Shown here: in pieces, positions 9,457 through 18,098 of the stretch
How positions within the stretch are numbered: the stretch's first letter is position 1
How the letters are laid out: each line of letters opens with the position of its first letter
DNA from: Blastomonas aquatica
GTDB lineage: Bacteria > Pseudomonadota > Alphaproteobacteria > Sphingomonadales > Sphingomonadaceae
DNA length: 64,000 nucleotides
Direction: 5' to 3'
Assembly (NCBI RefSeq): GCF_014639875.1
Contig: NZ_BMGD01000005.1
Span: forward strand, 124,001-188,000
The notes under the pieces: model-generated
What the model was told of the DNA's origin: nothing
Database searches by the model: none
The model's input: the letters and a program-made list of their open reading frames with translations, nothing else
Translations under genes and position numbers: made by a program

Positions 9457-10332
9457 ATGGAACTGCCTGCTGATCTTCCGACCGGTCTTGCCGAAACCAT
9501 CGAGCCTCTGGTGCGCCGCGTGCTCGCGGGCAATCCGTCTGCGTTCACCTATACCGGTACCCAGACCTATGTCGTGGGCAACGGCAGCGATGTCGCGGTG
9601 ATCGATCCGGGTCCCGCAGACCCAGACCATATCGCCGCGATCCTCGCCACCGTGGGCAGCGCAAAGATCGCCGCGATCATGTGCACGCATACCCACCGCG
9701 ACCATAGCCCCGCCGCCGCGCCGCTCAAGCAACGCACCGGTGCTCCGATCATCGGCTGCGCGCCGCTGACGCTCAGCGACGACGGCCCCCGCTCGGACGA
9801 GGCGTTCGACACCAGCTATGCCCCCGACCGGGTGCTCAGCGATGGCGAAAGCGTATCGGGCGATGGCTGGACGCTGCAGGCGGTGGCGACACCTGGCCAT
9901 ACCAGCAACCATCTGTGCCTGGCGCTGGTGGAGACAGGCGCGCTGTTCACCGGCGATCACGTCATGGGCTGGTCGACCAGCGTCATCTCGCCCCCCGATG
10001 GCGATATGGCGGCATATATGGCGAGCCTTGCCAAGCTGCAGGAACGCTCCGACCGGGTCTATTACCCCGCGCACGGGCCCGCGGTCGAGAACCCCGCACA
10101 ACTGGTGCGCGGCATGATGGGCCACCGCAAGCAGCGCGAACGCCAGGTGCTGCGCCAGCTCGAAAGCGGGCCGCAGACCATCCCCGACATGGTGCCGCAG
10201 ATGTACAAGGGGCTGGATCAGCGCTTGTTCGGCGCGGCCGGACGATCGGTGCTCGCGCATCTGATCGATCTGGAGAACCGCAGGCTGGTCGCGCGCGATG
10301 GCGACGCATGGCGGCTGCTGGCCGCCGCTTAA
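9457..10332 (+). CDS. MBL-fold metallo-hydrolase (LACTB2/beta-lactamase-like 2 type)
   Basis: A 291-residue metallo-beta-lactamase-fold hydrolase. Seen: the metal motif HTHRDHSPAAAPL (HxHxDH), VATPGHTSNHLCL, FTGDHVMGW and a late YPAHGP, which together supply the expected two-metal ligands, plus the C-terminal winged-helix-like region (RQVLRQLESGPQTIPDMV) found in LACTB2-like proteins. It lies 72 bases after the M56 gene on the same strand and 69 bases before nadA. The LACTB2 branch includes RNA endonucleases as well as thioester/lactone hydrolases, so substrate is open. The ATG is directly supported by family alignment; no ribosome site stands out. Confidence 0.85.
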   Translation: MELPADLPTGLAETIEPLVRRVLAGNPSAFTYTGTQTYVVGNGSDVAVIDPGPADPDHIAAILATVGSAKIAAIMCTHTHRDHSPAAAPLKQRTGAPIIGCAPLTLSDDGPRSDEAFDTSYAPDRVLSDGESVSGDGWTLQAVATPGHTSNHLCLALVETGALFTGDHVMGWSTSVISPPDGDMAAYMASLAKLQERSDRVYYPAHGPAVENPAQLVRGMMGHRKQRERQVLRQLESGPQTIPDMVPQMYKGLDQRLFGAAGRSVLAHLIDLENRRLVARDGDAWRLLAAA

Positions 10333-10401
10333 CAATTGGACTGCAGCTTGCGTGCAAGTTCGCTAGAGCATGCAGGTCGCTGATAAAGGGCTTTACGATC
10401 G

Positions 10402-11409
10402 ATGACTGCACAACCCCGTGAGAACCTGTCTGGACTGGATCTGCGCGCCGAAATCGACCGGCTGCGCAAGGAGAGGAACGCCGTCATTCTGGCGCATTAT
10501 TACCAGAAGCCCGAGATTCAGGACATTGCCGATTTCGTCGGCGATTCGCTCGAGCTGTCGCGGATCGCGGCGGAAACCGATGCGGACGTCATCGCGTTCT
10601 GCGGCGTCAAGTTCATGGCCGAGACCGCCAAGATCCTGAGCCCCGACAAGATCGTGGTGCTGCCCGACATGGACGCGGGCTGCTCGCTCGAGGACAGCTG
10701 CCCGCCCGACCAGTTCGCCGCGTTCCGCGCCAAGCATTCCGATCATATCGCGCTGACCTATATCAACTGCTCGACCGAGGTGAAAGCGCTGTCCGACATC
10801 ATCGTGACGTCCTCGTCGGCCGAAAAGATCCTCAGCCAAATCCCGATGGACCAGAAGATCATCTTCGGCCCGGACAAGCATCTGGGTGGCTATCTGGTGC
10901 GCAAGCTGGGCCGCGAGATGCTGCTATGGCCCGGCGTGTGCATCGTCCACGAGGCGTTCAGCGAGACCGAACTGCTCAAGCTGAAGGCGCAATATCCCGA
11001 TGCGCCGGTCGCCGCGCACCCCGAATGCCCCGCGCACATCATCGATCATGCCGATATGGTGGGTTCGACCAGCGCGATCCTCAAATTCGCCAAGGAAACC
11101 ACGAGCACCACCGTGATCGTGGCGACCGAGCCGCACATAATCCACCAGATGGAAAAGGCGGTTCCCGAAAAGACCTTCATCGGCGCGCCGGGTGCGGACG
11201 GTAACTGCAACTGCAACATCTGTCCGTATATGGCGCTCAACACGATGGAGAAGCTTTACGTCGCGCTGCGCGATCTGACGCCGCGGATCGAGATGGACGA
11301 GGAACTGCGGCTCAACGCCAAGAAGTCGCTCGACCGAATGCTCGAGATGGCGAGCAGCACAGTGGGGCAGGGCGATCTGGGTCGGCCCGATCTCGCGCAC
11401 CAGGACTGA
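10402..11409 (+). CDS. nadA: Quinolinate synthase A
   Basis: A 335-residue cytosolic Fe-S enzyme that condenses iminoaspartate (from NadB) with dihydroxyacetone phosphate to quinolinate in de novo NAD synthesis. Seen: early ILAHYYQKPEIQDIADFVGDS substrate loop in part (AHYYQKPEIQD), FCGVKFMAETAKIL carrying the first cluster Cys, HPECPAHI with a second, and NCNCNICPYMALN with the third; these are the [4Fe-4S] ligands. Also the GSTSAIL motif. Length fits the family. nadB and nadC are not in the window, so it is detached from the rest of the pathway. The next gene is convergent, 10 bases away. Confidence 0.96.
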   Translation: MTAQPRENLSGLDLRAEIDRLRKERNAVILAHYYQKPEIQDIADFVGDSLELSRIAAETDADVIAFCGVKFMAETAKILSPDKIVVLPDMDAGCSLEDSCPPDQFAAFRAKHSDHIALTYINCSTEVKALSDIIVTSSSAEKILSQIPMDQKIIFGPDKHLGGYLVRKLGREMLLWPGVCIVHEAFSETELLKLKAQYPDAPVAAHPECPAHIIDHADMVGSTSAILKFAKETTSTTVIVATEPHIIHQMEKAVPEKTFIGAPGADGNCNCNICPYMALNTMEKLYVALRDLTPRIEMDEELRLNAKKSLDRMLEMASSTVGQGDLGRPDLAHQD

Positions 11410-11419
11410 GGATAGGCAT

Positions 11420-12103
11420 TCAGCCCTTCAGGGCTGAATGCACCGCATTGCGCCCTGCCATCGCCGCATAGAAGGCGAAGGCAGGCGCCATGTCGGCGTC
11501 GTAATCACCCGTCGGATAGATCACCGGGCCAAGGCCTGCGCGGCGGTTGCCATAGTCCATGAACCCGCAGACGATCGGCACGCCCGCGCCATGCGCGATC
11601 CGGTAGAAGCCGGTGCGCCACGCGGTGACCGACTTGCGGGTGCCTTCGGGCGCGATGGTGAGGATGAAGTCCTCGCGCGCGCCAAACTCCGCGATCATCT
11701 GCTGCACCATGTCGCCCGCCGCGCTGCGATCGACCGGAACCCCGCCCATCTGCCGCATGAAATTGTGGAACGGCCAGCGGAACAGCGACGTCTTGGCCAT
11801 GAAATGGGTTTCCAGGCCAAGCTCGCGGGTAACGCCCATGTAGTTGGGGAAATCCCAGTTGCTGGTGTGCGGCACCGCGATGATGATGTAGCGGCGCTCG
11901 GGCGGCGGGGTGCCGATCGCCTCAAAGCGGTGGCGGCGATAGACGAACATCATCAGCGCATACAGCGCGCGGGCCGCCCAGCCCAAATGCGCGGTGGAAA
12001 GCTTACGCGGCCGGGAAGGCTCAGGCTGACTCGCGTTCATCATCCGTCCCCACACCTGATGCAGGGCTTTCCTTGCGGCGTGATCGCCGCGTGCCGCTGT
12101 CAT
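11420..12103 (-). CDS. Lysophospholipid/1-acyl-glycerol-3-phosphate acyltransferase family protein
   Basis: A PlsC-fold acyltransferase of up to 227 residues. Seen: the HTSNWD block (HX4D catalytic motif), GGVPVDRSAAGDMV (acyl-acceptor site), and IAPEGTRK, the EGTR motif. This subgroup lacks long membrane helices and transfers acyl chains to a lysophospholipid or related acceptor at the inner membrane. The start is uncertain: ATG at 12103 has no good ribosome site, while the ATG at 12040 (21 codons later, MNASQPEP) is preceded by GGGGACGG at a better distance and may be the true start. Convergent with nadA; the DoxX-type gene lies upstream on the same strand. Confidence 0.82.
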   Translation of the reverse strand: MTAARGDHAARKALHQVWGRMMNASQPEPSRPRKLSTAHLGWAARALYALMMFVYRRHRFEAIGTPPPERRYIIIAVPHTSNWDFPNYMGVTRELGLETHFMAKTSLFRWPFHNFMRQMGGVPVDRSAAGDMVQQMIAEFGAREDFILTIAPEGTRKSVTAWRTGFYRIAHGAGVPIVCGFMDYGNRRAGLGPVIYPTGDYDADMAPAFAFYAAMAGRNAVHSALKG

Positions 12104-12146
12104 GAAATCGCCTAGTGGCGCAAACCGCTGGCCAGATCAATTACCG

Positions 12147-12563
12147 TTACGGCATCTTTTGTTGGCGCCGGAACGGCCAGTCGGTGACGCCGCCCACCCA
12201 TAAAGCCCACCAGATGATCACCGGCTGCAGCACCAGGCGCGGGCCGTGATAGGCCCAGGGCAAGGTCCGCCCGCCGACCGCGATATCGCCGAAGGCGTGG
12301 TTGATGTTGGCGGGCCACACGCACAGCGCATAAAGCGCAAGCCCGATCCCTGCCGCATAGCGCAGCCGGGGAACCATCAGCCCGATCGCGCCTGCGATCT
12401 CGGCGACGCCGGTCAGGAAGATCACGTCTTCGGGAAACGGCACCCAGCCCGGCGTGATTGCGAGGAACCCGCCGGGCGAGCGGATGTGGATGACCCCGGC
12501 CGCGAAATAGATCAGCGCCAGCAGCCAGCGAAATCCGGTGCGGACAGCGGACTGGCGCGGCAT
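12147..12563 (-). CDS. DoxX-like family membrane protein
   Basis: A 138-residue integral membrane protein with four predicted helices. Seen: FRWLLALIYFAAGVIHI, GVAEIAGAIGLMVP, AAGIGLALYALCVWPANINHA and a last helix around LVLQPVIIWWALWV. The helix-1 plus GVAEIAGAIGLL pattern is typical of the DoxX/DUF417-like families, small quinone-linked or redox-related membrane proteins whose biochemical role is mostly unknown. The start at 12563 lies just after the stop of the PhnA-domain gene; an upstream in-frame extension would overlap that gene. Probably co-transcribed with the PhnA-type gene. Confidence 0.72.
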   Translation of the reverse strand: MPRQSAVRTGFRWLLALIYFAAGVIHIRSPGGFLAITPGWVPFPEDVIFLTGVAEIAGAIGLMVPRLRYAAGIGLALYALCVWPANINHAFGDIAVGGRTLPWAYHGPRLVLQPVIIWWALWVGGVTDWPFRRQQKMP

Positions 12564-12568
12564 ATGGA

Positions 12569-12880
12569 TCAGCGCTTGCGGACGAACTCGGCGCGCAGCA
12601 CCAGACCCTTGATGCCATCGAAACGGCAATCGATCTCCTGCGCGTCGCCGGTCAGCCGGATCGACTTGATCACGGTGCCGCGCTTCAATGTCTGGCCCGC
12701 GCCCTTGACCTTGAGGTCCTTGATCAGCGTCACCTGGTCGCCGTCGGCGAGCAGGGTGCCTGCCGAATCGCGGACTTCGACCGCCTCGTCCTCAGACGCG
12801 GCGACGGTCAGATCGCCGGGGGCGACCCATTCGCCGGTCGCTTCGTCATAGACATAGTCGTCGCTGTCGCCGCTGTGCAT
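12569..12880 (-). CDS. PhnA-domain protein (alkylphosphonate utilisation protein homologue)
   Basis: A 103-residue protein whose C-terminal half matches the PhnA domain: ADGDQVTLIKDLKVKGAG and GTVIKSIRLTGDAQEIDCR, ending in EFVRKR. Typical PhnA has an N-terminal zinc ribbon with two CxxC pairs; here that part is replaced by a short acidic DDYVYDEATGEWVAPG segment with no Cys pair. Despite its name, PhnA is not known to cleave phosphonates in most bacteria. The start at 12880 is set by the family start; a long open frame upstream reads through the next gene out of frame and is rejected. Followed five bases later by the DoxX-like gene, suggesting one transcript. Confidence 0.8.
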   Translation of the reverse strand: MHSGDSDDYVYDEATGEWVAPGDLTVAASEDEAVEVRDSAGTLLADGDQVTLIKDLKVKGAGQTLKRGTVIKSIRLTGDAQEIDCRFDGIKGLVLRAEFVRKR

Positions 12881-12888
12881 CGGTCGGT

Positions 12889-13017
12889 TCAGCTCTTGAG
12901 CGTGACGATGGAAAGGCCGCCGGGCTTGGTCGACGGGTTCGATGCGTTCTGCGGCTTGGGCTTTTCGGCCTTGGGCTTGCGGGTCTCGCGATTGGTCTTC
13001 TTCTGGCCTTTTGCCAT
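12889..13017 (-). CDS. Small basic conserved hypothetical protein (42 aa)
   Basis: A 42-residue, Lys/Pro-rich, probably disordered protein starting MAKGQKKTNRETRKPK. Short proteins with this MAKGQKK-type N-terminus followed by KPK are widespread in alphaproteobacteria and have no assigned function. The start at 13017 has a strong AAGGAAC ribosome site nine bases upstream; a longer in-frame reading to 13077 has no such support. It sits 8 bases before the PhnA-type gene on the same strand, consistent with a three-gene unit ending in the DoxX-like gene. Nucleic-acid binding is plausible from its charge but is inference. Confidence 0.7.
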   Translation of the reverse strand: MAKGQKKTNRETRKPKAEKPKPQNASNPSTKPGGLSIVTLKS

Positions 13018-13114
13018 GGTCTGTTCCTTGTCCAGGCGCAGCGCCCGGACGCCTGCTATAAACCCTGTCGGCTTCAAAAGCGCCTGAAATCTGTGCCTGC
13101 AATCGGACGGGCGC

Positions 13115-13729
13115 CTACCAGCCCCAGGGTGCTGGCGGCGGCGCTATCGGTTGGCTCAGATCGAACTCGACGCGGAAGTTGCGTGCATTGGGGCCGTCGG
13201 GGCGGCGTAGCGCATAGGCATAGGTGTCTGCGTCGATGTCCACGACCCAGCGGTTGGTCACCGACCCGGTGAGCCCCTGTGCGCGGAACATCGCGATGCT
13301 TTCGGCATCGACCGGGAACGTCTGCTGGCTGGGTGTGCCGACCGTGGCGGTATCGCCGCCGTACTGGGTGATCTTGTCGATGCTGCCGTCCTCGTGGCGG
13401 TGGTCGTGCTTGAGGCGGAGGCCGGTCCCGGTGCGGGTGATGATCCAGGTGCGCGAGCGGTTCCAGCCGCCACCTTCGGTGCCGACATGGAACGGAATTT
13501 CCATCCGGTCGGCGCTGCACGAGCGGAAATGGACGATCATCGGCTTGCCCGCCAGATCGGAATCGGCGGCGTCGGTGCTCACCAGTCTGCCGGGATAGGC
13601 CTTGCCGCAATGCTGTGCGAGGTTGGCGAGGAACGCGGCTTGCGGGTCATCGGCGGGCGCGGTGGTGGCGCAACCGGCGAGCGCGAGCAGCAACGGAATG
13701 AGGGCGAGCGGGGTGGGATGTGATGTCAT
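13115..13729 (-). CDS. Putative lipoprotein, hypothetical
   Basis: A 204-residue protein with an N-terminal signal ending in a lipobox (LALAGC, Cys at about residue 20), so it is probably a lipid-anchored envelope protein. The rest has no domain I recognise; a conserved-looking core around WNRSRTWIITRTGTGLRLKHDH and WVVDIDADTYAYALRR suggests a beta-rich fold. The start at 13729 places the signal peptide at the very N-terminus; an open extension to 13831 runs into the palindromic repeat upstream and is rejected. No operon partner is clear. Confidence 0.72.
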   Translation of the reverse strand: MTSHPTPLALIPLLLALAGCATTAPADDPQAAFLANLAQHCGKAYPGRLVSTDAADSDLAGKPMIVHFRSCSADRMEIPFHVGTEGGGWNRSRTWIITRTGTGLRLKHDHRHEDGSIDKITQYGGDTATVGTPSQQTFPVDAESIAMFRAQGLTGSVTNRWVVDIDADTYAYALRRPDGPNARNFRVEFDLSQPIAPPPAPWGW

Positions 13730-13781
13730 CGCGCCACGCTGGCGTATTAAGGCGGTGTTGTCGAGCCGAAGCAATCCCTTT

Positions 13782-13891
13782 CCGGTCCCCTGCGAAGGCA
13801 GGGGCCCATCATCGGACAGTCCCTTTGCCAAACAACCGGTGCATCGAACGCACTTGCAGGAGATGGGCCCCTGCCTTCGCAGGGGAACCGG
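13782..13891. repeat. Paired inverted palindromic repeat (REPIN-like)
   Basis: Two inverted copies of a 29-30 base unit, at 13782-13810 and 13862-13891, flank 51 bases of spacer. Each unit is itself palindromic around CCCCTGCGAAGGCAGGGG followed by CCCATC; the arms differ by one base. A further single copy lies at 25702-25730. The pair sits between the lipoprotein gene and the end of nth. Confidence 0.85.
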
Positions 13892-13892
13892 T

Positions 13893-14642
13893 TCACGCTT
13901 GGGGATCGATGATCTCGGCGGCCCTCACCACCTTCACCCGCTTCTTCCGCGCGGACGCGGGCTTGTTGGCGCGGTGCTTGAGCGCGGCTTTGGGCGCGGG
14001 GGCGTCGGGGCCATCGGGCTTGGGCTTGAACCGGCACAGATCGATTACCGGGCAGCGCCAGCATTCGGGCTTGCGCGCCTTGCAAATATAACGCCCATGC
14101 AGGATCAGCCAGTGATGGCCGTGGACGCGAAACGGGCCGGGGGTGCCCTTGTCGAGCGCGCGTTCGACATCGAGCACCGTGCGCCCCGGTGCCAGGCCGG
14201 TGCGGTTGCCGACGCGGAAGATATGCGTATCGACCGCGAAGGTCTCCGCCCCGAACGCGGCGTTGAGCACGACATTGGCGGTCTTGCGCCCCACCCCGGG
14301 CAAAGCGGTGAGCGCGTCGCGGTCATTGGGCACCTCACCTTCATGCCGCGCGATCAGCGCTTCGGACAGTGCGATCACGTTCTTGGCCTTGGCGTTGAAC
14401 AGCCCGATGGTCTTGATGTGCGCCTTGAGCCCGTCCTCGCCGAGTTCGACCATCTGCTGCGGCGTCTTGACCAGCTCGAACAGCGCGCGCGTCGCCTTGT
14501 TGACGCCGACATCGGTCGCCTGCGCCGAGAGCACGACTGCGACCAGCAGCTGGAAATGGTTGCCATATTCGAGCTCGGTCACCGGCGCGGGGTTGGCCTC
14601 GGCCAGCCGCCGGTAGAATTCGAAGGTGTCGGCCTTGTTCAT
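13893..14642 (-). CDS. nth: Endonuclease III (DNA glycosylase/AP lyase)
   Basis: A 249-residue base-excision repair enzyme that removes oxidised pyrimidines and cuts the abasic site. Seen: helix-hairpin-helix LPGVGRKTANVVL with the catalytic Lys, VDTHIFRV with the catalytic Asp, and the [4Fe-4S] ligands in CKARKPECWRCPVIDLC (C-x6-C-x2-C-x5-C). It is longer than the 211-residue E. coli enzyme because of a Lys/Pro/Ala-rich C-terminal tail of about 40 residues. The ATG at 14642 overlaps the stop of the upstream racemase gene (ATGA), so the two are coupled; an in-frame extension to 14756 lies inside that gene and is rejected. Confidence 0.96.
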   Translation of the reverse strand: MNKADTFEFYRRLAEANPAPVTELEYGNHFQLLVAVVLSAQATDVGVNKATRALFELVKTPQQMVELGEDGLKAHIKTIGLFNAKAKNVIALSEALIARHEGEVPNDRDALTALPGVGRKTANVVLNAAFGAETFAVDTHIFRVGNRTGLAPGRTVLDVERALDKGTPGPFRVHGHHWLILHGRYICKARKPECWRCPVIDLCRFKPKPDGPDAPAPKAALKHRANKPASARKKRVKVVRAAEIIDPQA

Positions 14643-15343
14643 GCCGCGCCTTGTGCCAGAGCCGCATCCACTGCGGCAAGCGCGTGCAGCGTGGTGGTGT
14701 CGAACAAGAGCACCGGGCTGTCGCTCTGGTCGACCAGCAGCATGATCTCGGTGCACCCCAGGATGATCGCCTGCGCGCCCTTGTCCGCCATCCGGTGCAT
14801 GATCGCACGGTAGAGCGCGCGCGATGGCTCGGTGACGACGCCGCAGACCAGCTCGTCATAAATGATGCGATGGATGGCGCTGCGGTCTTCGGGACCCGGC
14901 GTGATCACCTCCAGGCAAAGGTTTTGCTCCAGCCGATCGCGCAAGAACCGCTGCTCCATCGTGAACGCGGTGCCCAGCAGGCCCACTTTGGTGATTCCCT
15001 GTTCGGCAATCGCCCGGCCAACCGGATCGGCGATGTGCAGCAGCGGAATGGCGATCGCGTTCTGCACCGCATCGGCCATCAGATGCATCGTGTTGGTGCA
15101 GATCACCAGCAGCTGCGCGCCTCCGCGTTCGGCCTGTAGCGCGGCTGCGATCATCCTCTCGGTCAGCGCGTCCCAGTCGCCCGCGTGCTGCAGCGCTTCG
15201 ATCTCGGCGAAATCGACCGACACCATCACGATGGGCGCGCTGTGCGTGCCTCCCAAACGGCGGCGCGTCTCTTCGTTGATCAGCCGGTAATAATGCGCCG
15301 AGCTCTCCCAGCTCATCCCGCCCAGCAGGCCGATGGTCCGCAT
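14639..15343 (-). CDS. Aspartate/glutamate racemase family protein
   Basis: A 234-residue cofactor-independent racemase of the Asp/Glu (YgeA/RacX-like) family. Seen: N-terminal TIGLLGGMSWESSAHYY, the first catalytic Cys in VICTNTMH, and the second in ILGCTEIMLL; both active-site Cys are present. The start at 15343 gives the canonical MRTIGLLGGMSW; a GTG at 15355 overlapping the M48 protease stop (GTGA) would add four residues and is possible. The gene overlaps nth by four bases. The real substrate (D-Asp, D-Glu or other amino acids) is not predictable. Confidence 0.88.
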   Translation of the reverse strand: MRTIGLLGGMSWESSAHYYRLINEETRRRLGGTHSAPIVMVSVDFAEIEALQHAGDWDALTERMIAAALQAERGGAQLLVICTNTMHLMADAVQNAIAIPLLHIADPVGRAIAEQGITKVGLLGTAFTMEQRFLRDRLEQNLCLEVITPGPEDRSAIHRIIYDELVCGVVTEPSRALYRAIMHRMADKGAQAIILGCTEIMLLVDQSDSPVLLFDTTTLHALAAVDAALAQGAA

Positions 15344-15351
15344 CAAGCCGG

Positions 15352-16542
15352 TCACGGATTGGACGAAGGGTCAGGCGTGGCGGCGGGAGGATTGGCGGCC
15401 TTCCACTCCATCGCGCGCCGGACGCGGCGTTCGACCGAGGGGTGCGAGTAGAACAATGCCTCCTGCACCGGGTGCGGGCGCGGATAGCGGTATTCGGCGG
15501 TCTTTACGAGCGCGCCTGCCAGTGCATCGGGAAGGTTGACCATCTGCAGCGAATAGGCATCGGCCTCGCTTTCGCTGATCCGGGTCAGCGTGTTGGCCAC
15601 CGGCACCGCGAACACGCCGAGGAACGACAGCACGAACAGGAACACCGGCAGACCGCGCGGGTCGGCAATGTCGGTCGTCTGGCTGCCGAACAGCTTGGCA
15701 AACCGCGCGAACAGCCGGTCGGCGAGGAAGAAGAACAGCATTGCCAGCACGCTCAGCACCAGCACCGAGCGCCAGACATGGCCCAGCACGTAATGGCCGA
15801 TCTCGTGCCCTGTGACCGCGCGGACCTCATCGAGCGAGGCCTGTTTGAGCGCGACGTCCGAGATCGCGATCCGCGCCGCGCTGCCCACGCCCGAGACGTT
15901 GGCGGTGAAGTTGTTCGACTGGCGCGAACCGTCATAGATGAAGATGCGGTCTTCGGGGATGTCGACTTGGCTTGCCATCTCCAGCACCGCATCGCGCACC
16001 GGGCCTGCGGGGATGGGCTCATAGTTGTTGAACAAAGGCTCGATCAGCGTCGGCGAAAGCAGCAGCACCGCCGACAACACGGCAGCGGAAAACCCGCCCG
16101 ACCACAGCCACCAGCGTTTGCCGGTCTTGCGGATCAGCGCATAGATGCCGAGGAAGAACAATCCGCCGCCGATGACGCTGATCGCAATGCCGATCGCGTC
16201 CTGCATCAGGAAATCGCCCAGCGGCTGCTGGGTGCGGTCATACAGCCGTTCGTGGCCCCATTCGGCCCAGATGCTCCAGGGCAGGGTGATGATCGCCGAG
16301 ACGAGGAAGAGACCGGCGGCAGTGGCGAAGGTGCGCAACGCCCAACCGCGCTGCTCCATCCGTGCCCAGATGCGGTCGGTCAGCCCGAGCTTGACGATGA
16401 TGATCGTTGCCAGCGCTGACACCAGCAACCCCCACAGGATCATCCAGTGACCATCCATGGTGTAGGCCGCCGCCTTGGCGAGCGCGTCTGCCCCCAGCCC
16501 GTCAATATAGGCTTTTGTCGCCGCTTCCGGATTGAATGCCAT
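15352..16542 (-). CDS. M48 family metallopeptidase (Ste24/CAAX-protease like)
   Basis: A 396-residue integral-membrane zinc metalloprotease. Seen: multiple hydrophobic helices, the zinc motif HEIGHYVLGH, the third ligand region ESEADAYSLQ, and a C-terminal YSHPSVERRV motif typical of the Ste24 branch. The enzyme is expected in the inner membrane, acting in protein quality control; prenyl-protein processing is the eukaryotic role and is not implied here. The start at 16542 (MAFNPEAA) follows a G-rich ribosome site; ten further codons are open upstream. The stop overlaps or abuts the racemase start. Confidence 0.92.
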   Translation of the reverse strand: MAFNPEAATKAYIDGLGADALAKAAAYTMDGHWMILWGLLVSALATIIIVKLGLTDRIWARMEQRGWALRTFATAAGLFLVSAIITLPWSIWAEWGHERLYDRTQQPLGDFLMQDAIGIAISVIGGGLFFLGIYALIRKTGKRWWLWSGGFSAAVLSAVLLLSPTLIEPLFNNYEPIPAGPVRDAVLEMASQVDIPEDRIFIYDGSRQSNNFTANVSGVGSAARIAISDVALKQASLDEVRAVTGHEIGHYVLGHVWRSVLVLSVLAMLFFFLADRLFARFAKLFGSQTTDIADPRGLPVFLFVLSFLGVFAVPVANTLTRISESEADAYSLQMVNLPDALAGALVKTAEYRYPRPHPVQEALFYSHPSVERRVRRAMEWKAANPPAATPDPSSNP

Positions 16543-16596
16543 CCCGCCCCCGCTGTATTGGATAAATAACACAGCTAGGCTGTGCGACGGTGTCCG

Positions 16597-17328
16597 TCAA
16601 GCCAGCCCCAGCACCTGCGGCATCGTGTAGCGCCCGGCTGGCTTGCCGTGCAGCCACAGGCAGGCTTTCACCGCGCCGCGGGCGAACACCATGCGGTTCT
16701 CGGCGCGGTGGGTGAGTTCGATCCGCTCGTCGTCGCTGGCGAGGAACACGGTGTGGTCGCCCGCCACCGATCCACCGCGCAAGCTCGCAAAGCCGATCGC
16801 ACCGCGCGCGCGCGCGCCGGTGACGCCATCGCGGCCGCGCTCGCTGTCCCGCGCCAGATCGATGCCGCGTGCCTTGGCCGCAGCCTCGCCGAGCAGCAAC
16901 GCGGTGCCCGAAGGCGCATCGACCTTGTGGCGGTGGTGCATCTCGGCGATCTCGATGTCCCAGTCCTCGCCCAGCCGGGTCGCGGCCTCGTGCACCAGAT
17001 GCGCGAGCAGCGTGACGCCCAGCGAGGTGTTGCCGGTCTGCAGCACCGCGATCTGGTCGGATGCGGTATCGATCAGCCAATGGTGGCGTTCATCGAGCCC
17101 GGTGGTGCCGATGACAATCGGGATGTTGGCTGCCATCGCGGCATCGAGATTGGCCTCGAGCGCGTGCGGCGAGGAAAAATCGACCAGCACGTCGCTTTGC
17201 TTCGCCAGCGCCAGCGGATCGCCGCCTTGGTCGATCCCGCCCGACGCGGTGGCACCAGCATCGGCGATCGCCGTCGCCAGCGCCTGTCCCATCCGGCCTG
17301 CGTTGCCGATAATTCCGATGCGCGTCAT
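16597..17328 (-). CDS. dapB: 4-hydroxy-tetrahydrodipicolinate reductase
   Basis: A 243-residue NAD(P)H-dependent enzyme of the lysine/diaminopimelate pathway, reducing hydroxy-tetrahydrodipicolinate. Seen: N-terminal Rossmann motif GIIGNAGRMGQ, VIGTTGLDE, and the active-site signature EMHHRHKVDAPSGTA with catalytic His and Lys. The first Rossmann position reads GNAGRMG, where many homologues have GAAGRMG or GASGRMG. The start at 17328 has AGGAC upstream; the frame is open far beyond, antisense to the sirtuin gene, which is a shadow. Divergent from cobB with a 60-base shared promoter gap. Confidence 0.95.
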   Translation of the reverse strand: MTRIGIIGNAGRMGQALATAIADAGATASGGIDQGGDPLALAKQSDVLVDFSSPHALEANLDAAMAANIPIVIGTTGLDERHHWLIDTASDQIAVLQTGNTSLGVTLLAHLVHEAATRLGEDWDIEIAEMHHRHKVDAPSGTALLLGEAAAKARGIDLARDSERGRDGVTGARARGAIGFASLRGGSVAGDHTVFLASDDERIELTHRAENRMVFARGAVKACLWLHGKPAGRYTMPQVLGLA

Positions 17329-17388
17329 CGCTGTCCTGCTCATGCTCTGGGTTGTATCTGCGTTGGCCAATGCCTTAATGCATGGGCT

Positions 17389-18090
17389 ATGGCAAAGATT
17401 CCCAGCATCGTCATCCTCACCGGCGCAGGCGTGAGCGCCGAAAGCGGCATCGATACCTTCCGCGCCGAGGGCGGACTGTGGGAGCAGCACCGGATCGAGG
17501 ATGTCGCCACCCCCGAAGCCTTTGTCCGCGATCCCGATCTGGTGCTGCGCTTCTATGACATGCGCCGCGAATCGATCCAGACCAAGCAGCCCAACCCTGC
17601 ACACGAAGCGCTGGCGCGGCTGGACGCGCAGTGGCCGGGTGAGCTGCTGATCGTCACGCAGAATGTCGATGATCTGCACGAGCGCGCCGGCGCCAACCGG
17701 CTGCTGCATATGCACGGCACGCATCTGACCGCATGGTGCCTCGCCTGCGACGCGCGGCCTGAATGGCGCGATCCGCTGATCCACCGGCCCGCCTGCCCCG
17801 AATGCGGCACGCCGGGGCAGTTGCGTCCCGATATCGTCTGGTTCGGCGAGATGCCGTACGAGATGGAGCGGATCTACGAGGCGGTTGGCAATTGCGACCT
17901 GTTTGTCTCGATCGGCACCTCGGGCGCGGTCTATCCCGCCGCCGGGCTGGTCCGCGAGGCACGCGCCCGCGGTGCGATGACGCTCGAGCTCAACCTCGAT
18001 CCCAGCCAGGGCAGCCACTTCTTCCACGAATCGCGCCATGGCCCGGCATCGCTGCTGGTGCCGGCGTGGGTGGACGAGGTTCTGGGGTAA
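17389..18090 (+). CDS. cobB: NAD-dependent protein deacylase (SIR2 family)
   Basis: A 233-residue sirtuin that removes acetyl and longer acyl groups from lysine using NAD. Seen: GAGVSAESGIDTFR (NAD site), TQNVDDLHERAG, the catalytic His in HMHGTHL, four zinc Cys in CLAC and CPECG, and SIGTSG. The FYDMRR element supplies the Tyr and Arg that define class III sirtuins with desuccinylase/demalonylase activity. The ATG at 17389 gives the family N-terminus. Divergent from dapB; followed by a palindromic repeat. Confidence 0.94.
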   Translation: MAKIPSIVILTGAGVSAESGIDTFRAEGGLWEQHRIEDVATPEAFVRDPDLVLRFYDMRRESIQTKQPNPAHEALARLDAQWPGELLIVTQNVDDLHERAGANRLLHMHGTHLTAWCLACDARPEWRDPLIHRPACPECGTPGQLRPDIVWFGEMPYEMERIYEAVGNCDLFVSIGTSGAVYPAAGLVREARARGAMTLELNLDPSQGSHFFHESRHGPASLLVPAWVDEVLG

Positions 18091-18098
18091 AGCCGACT

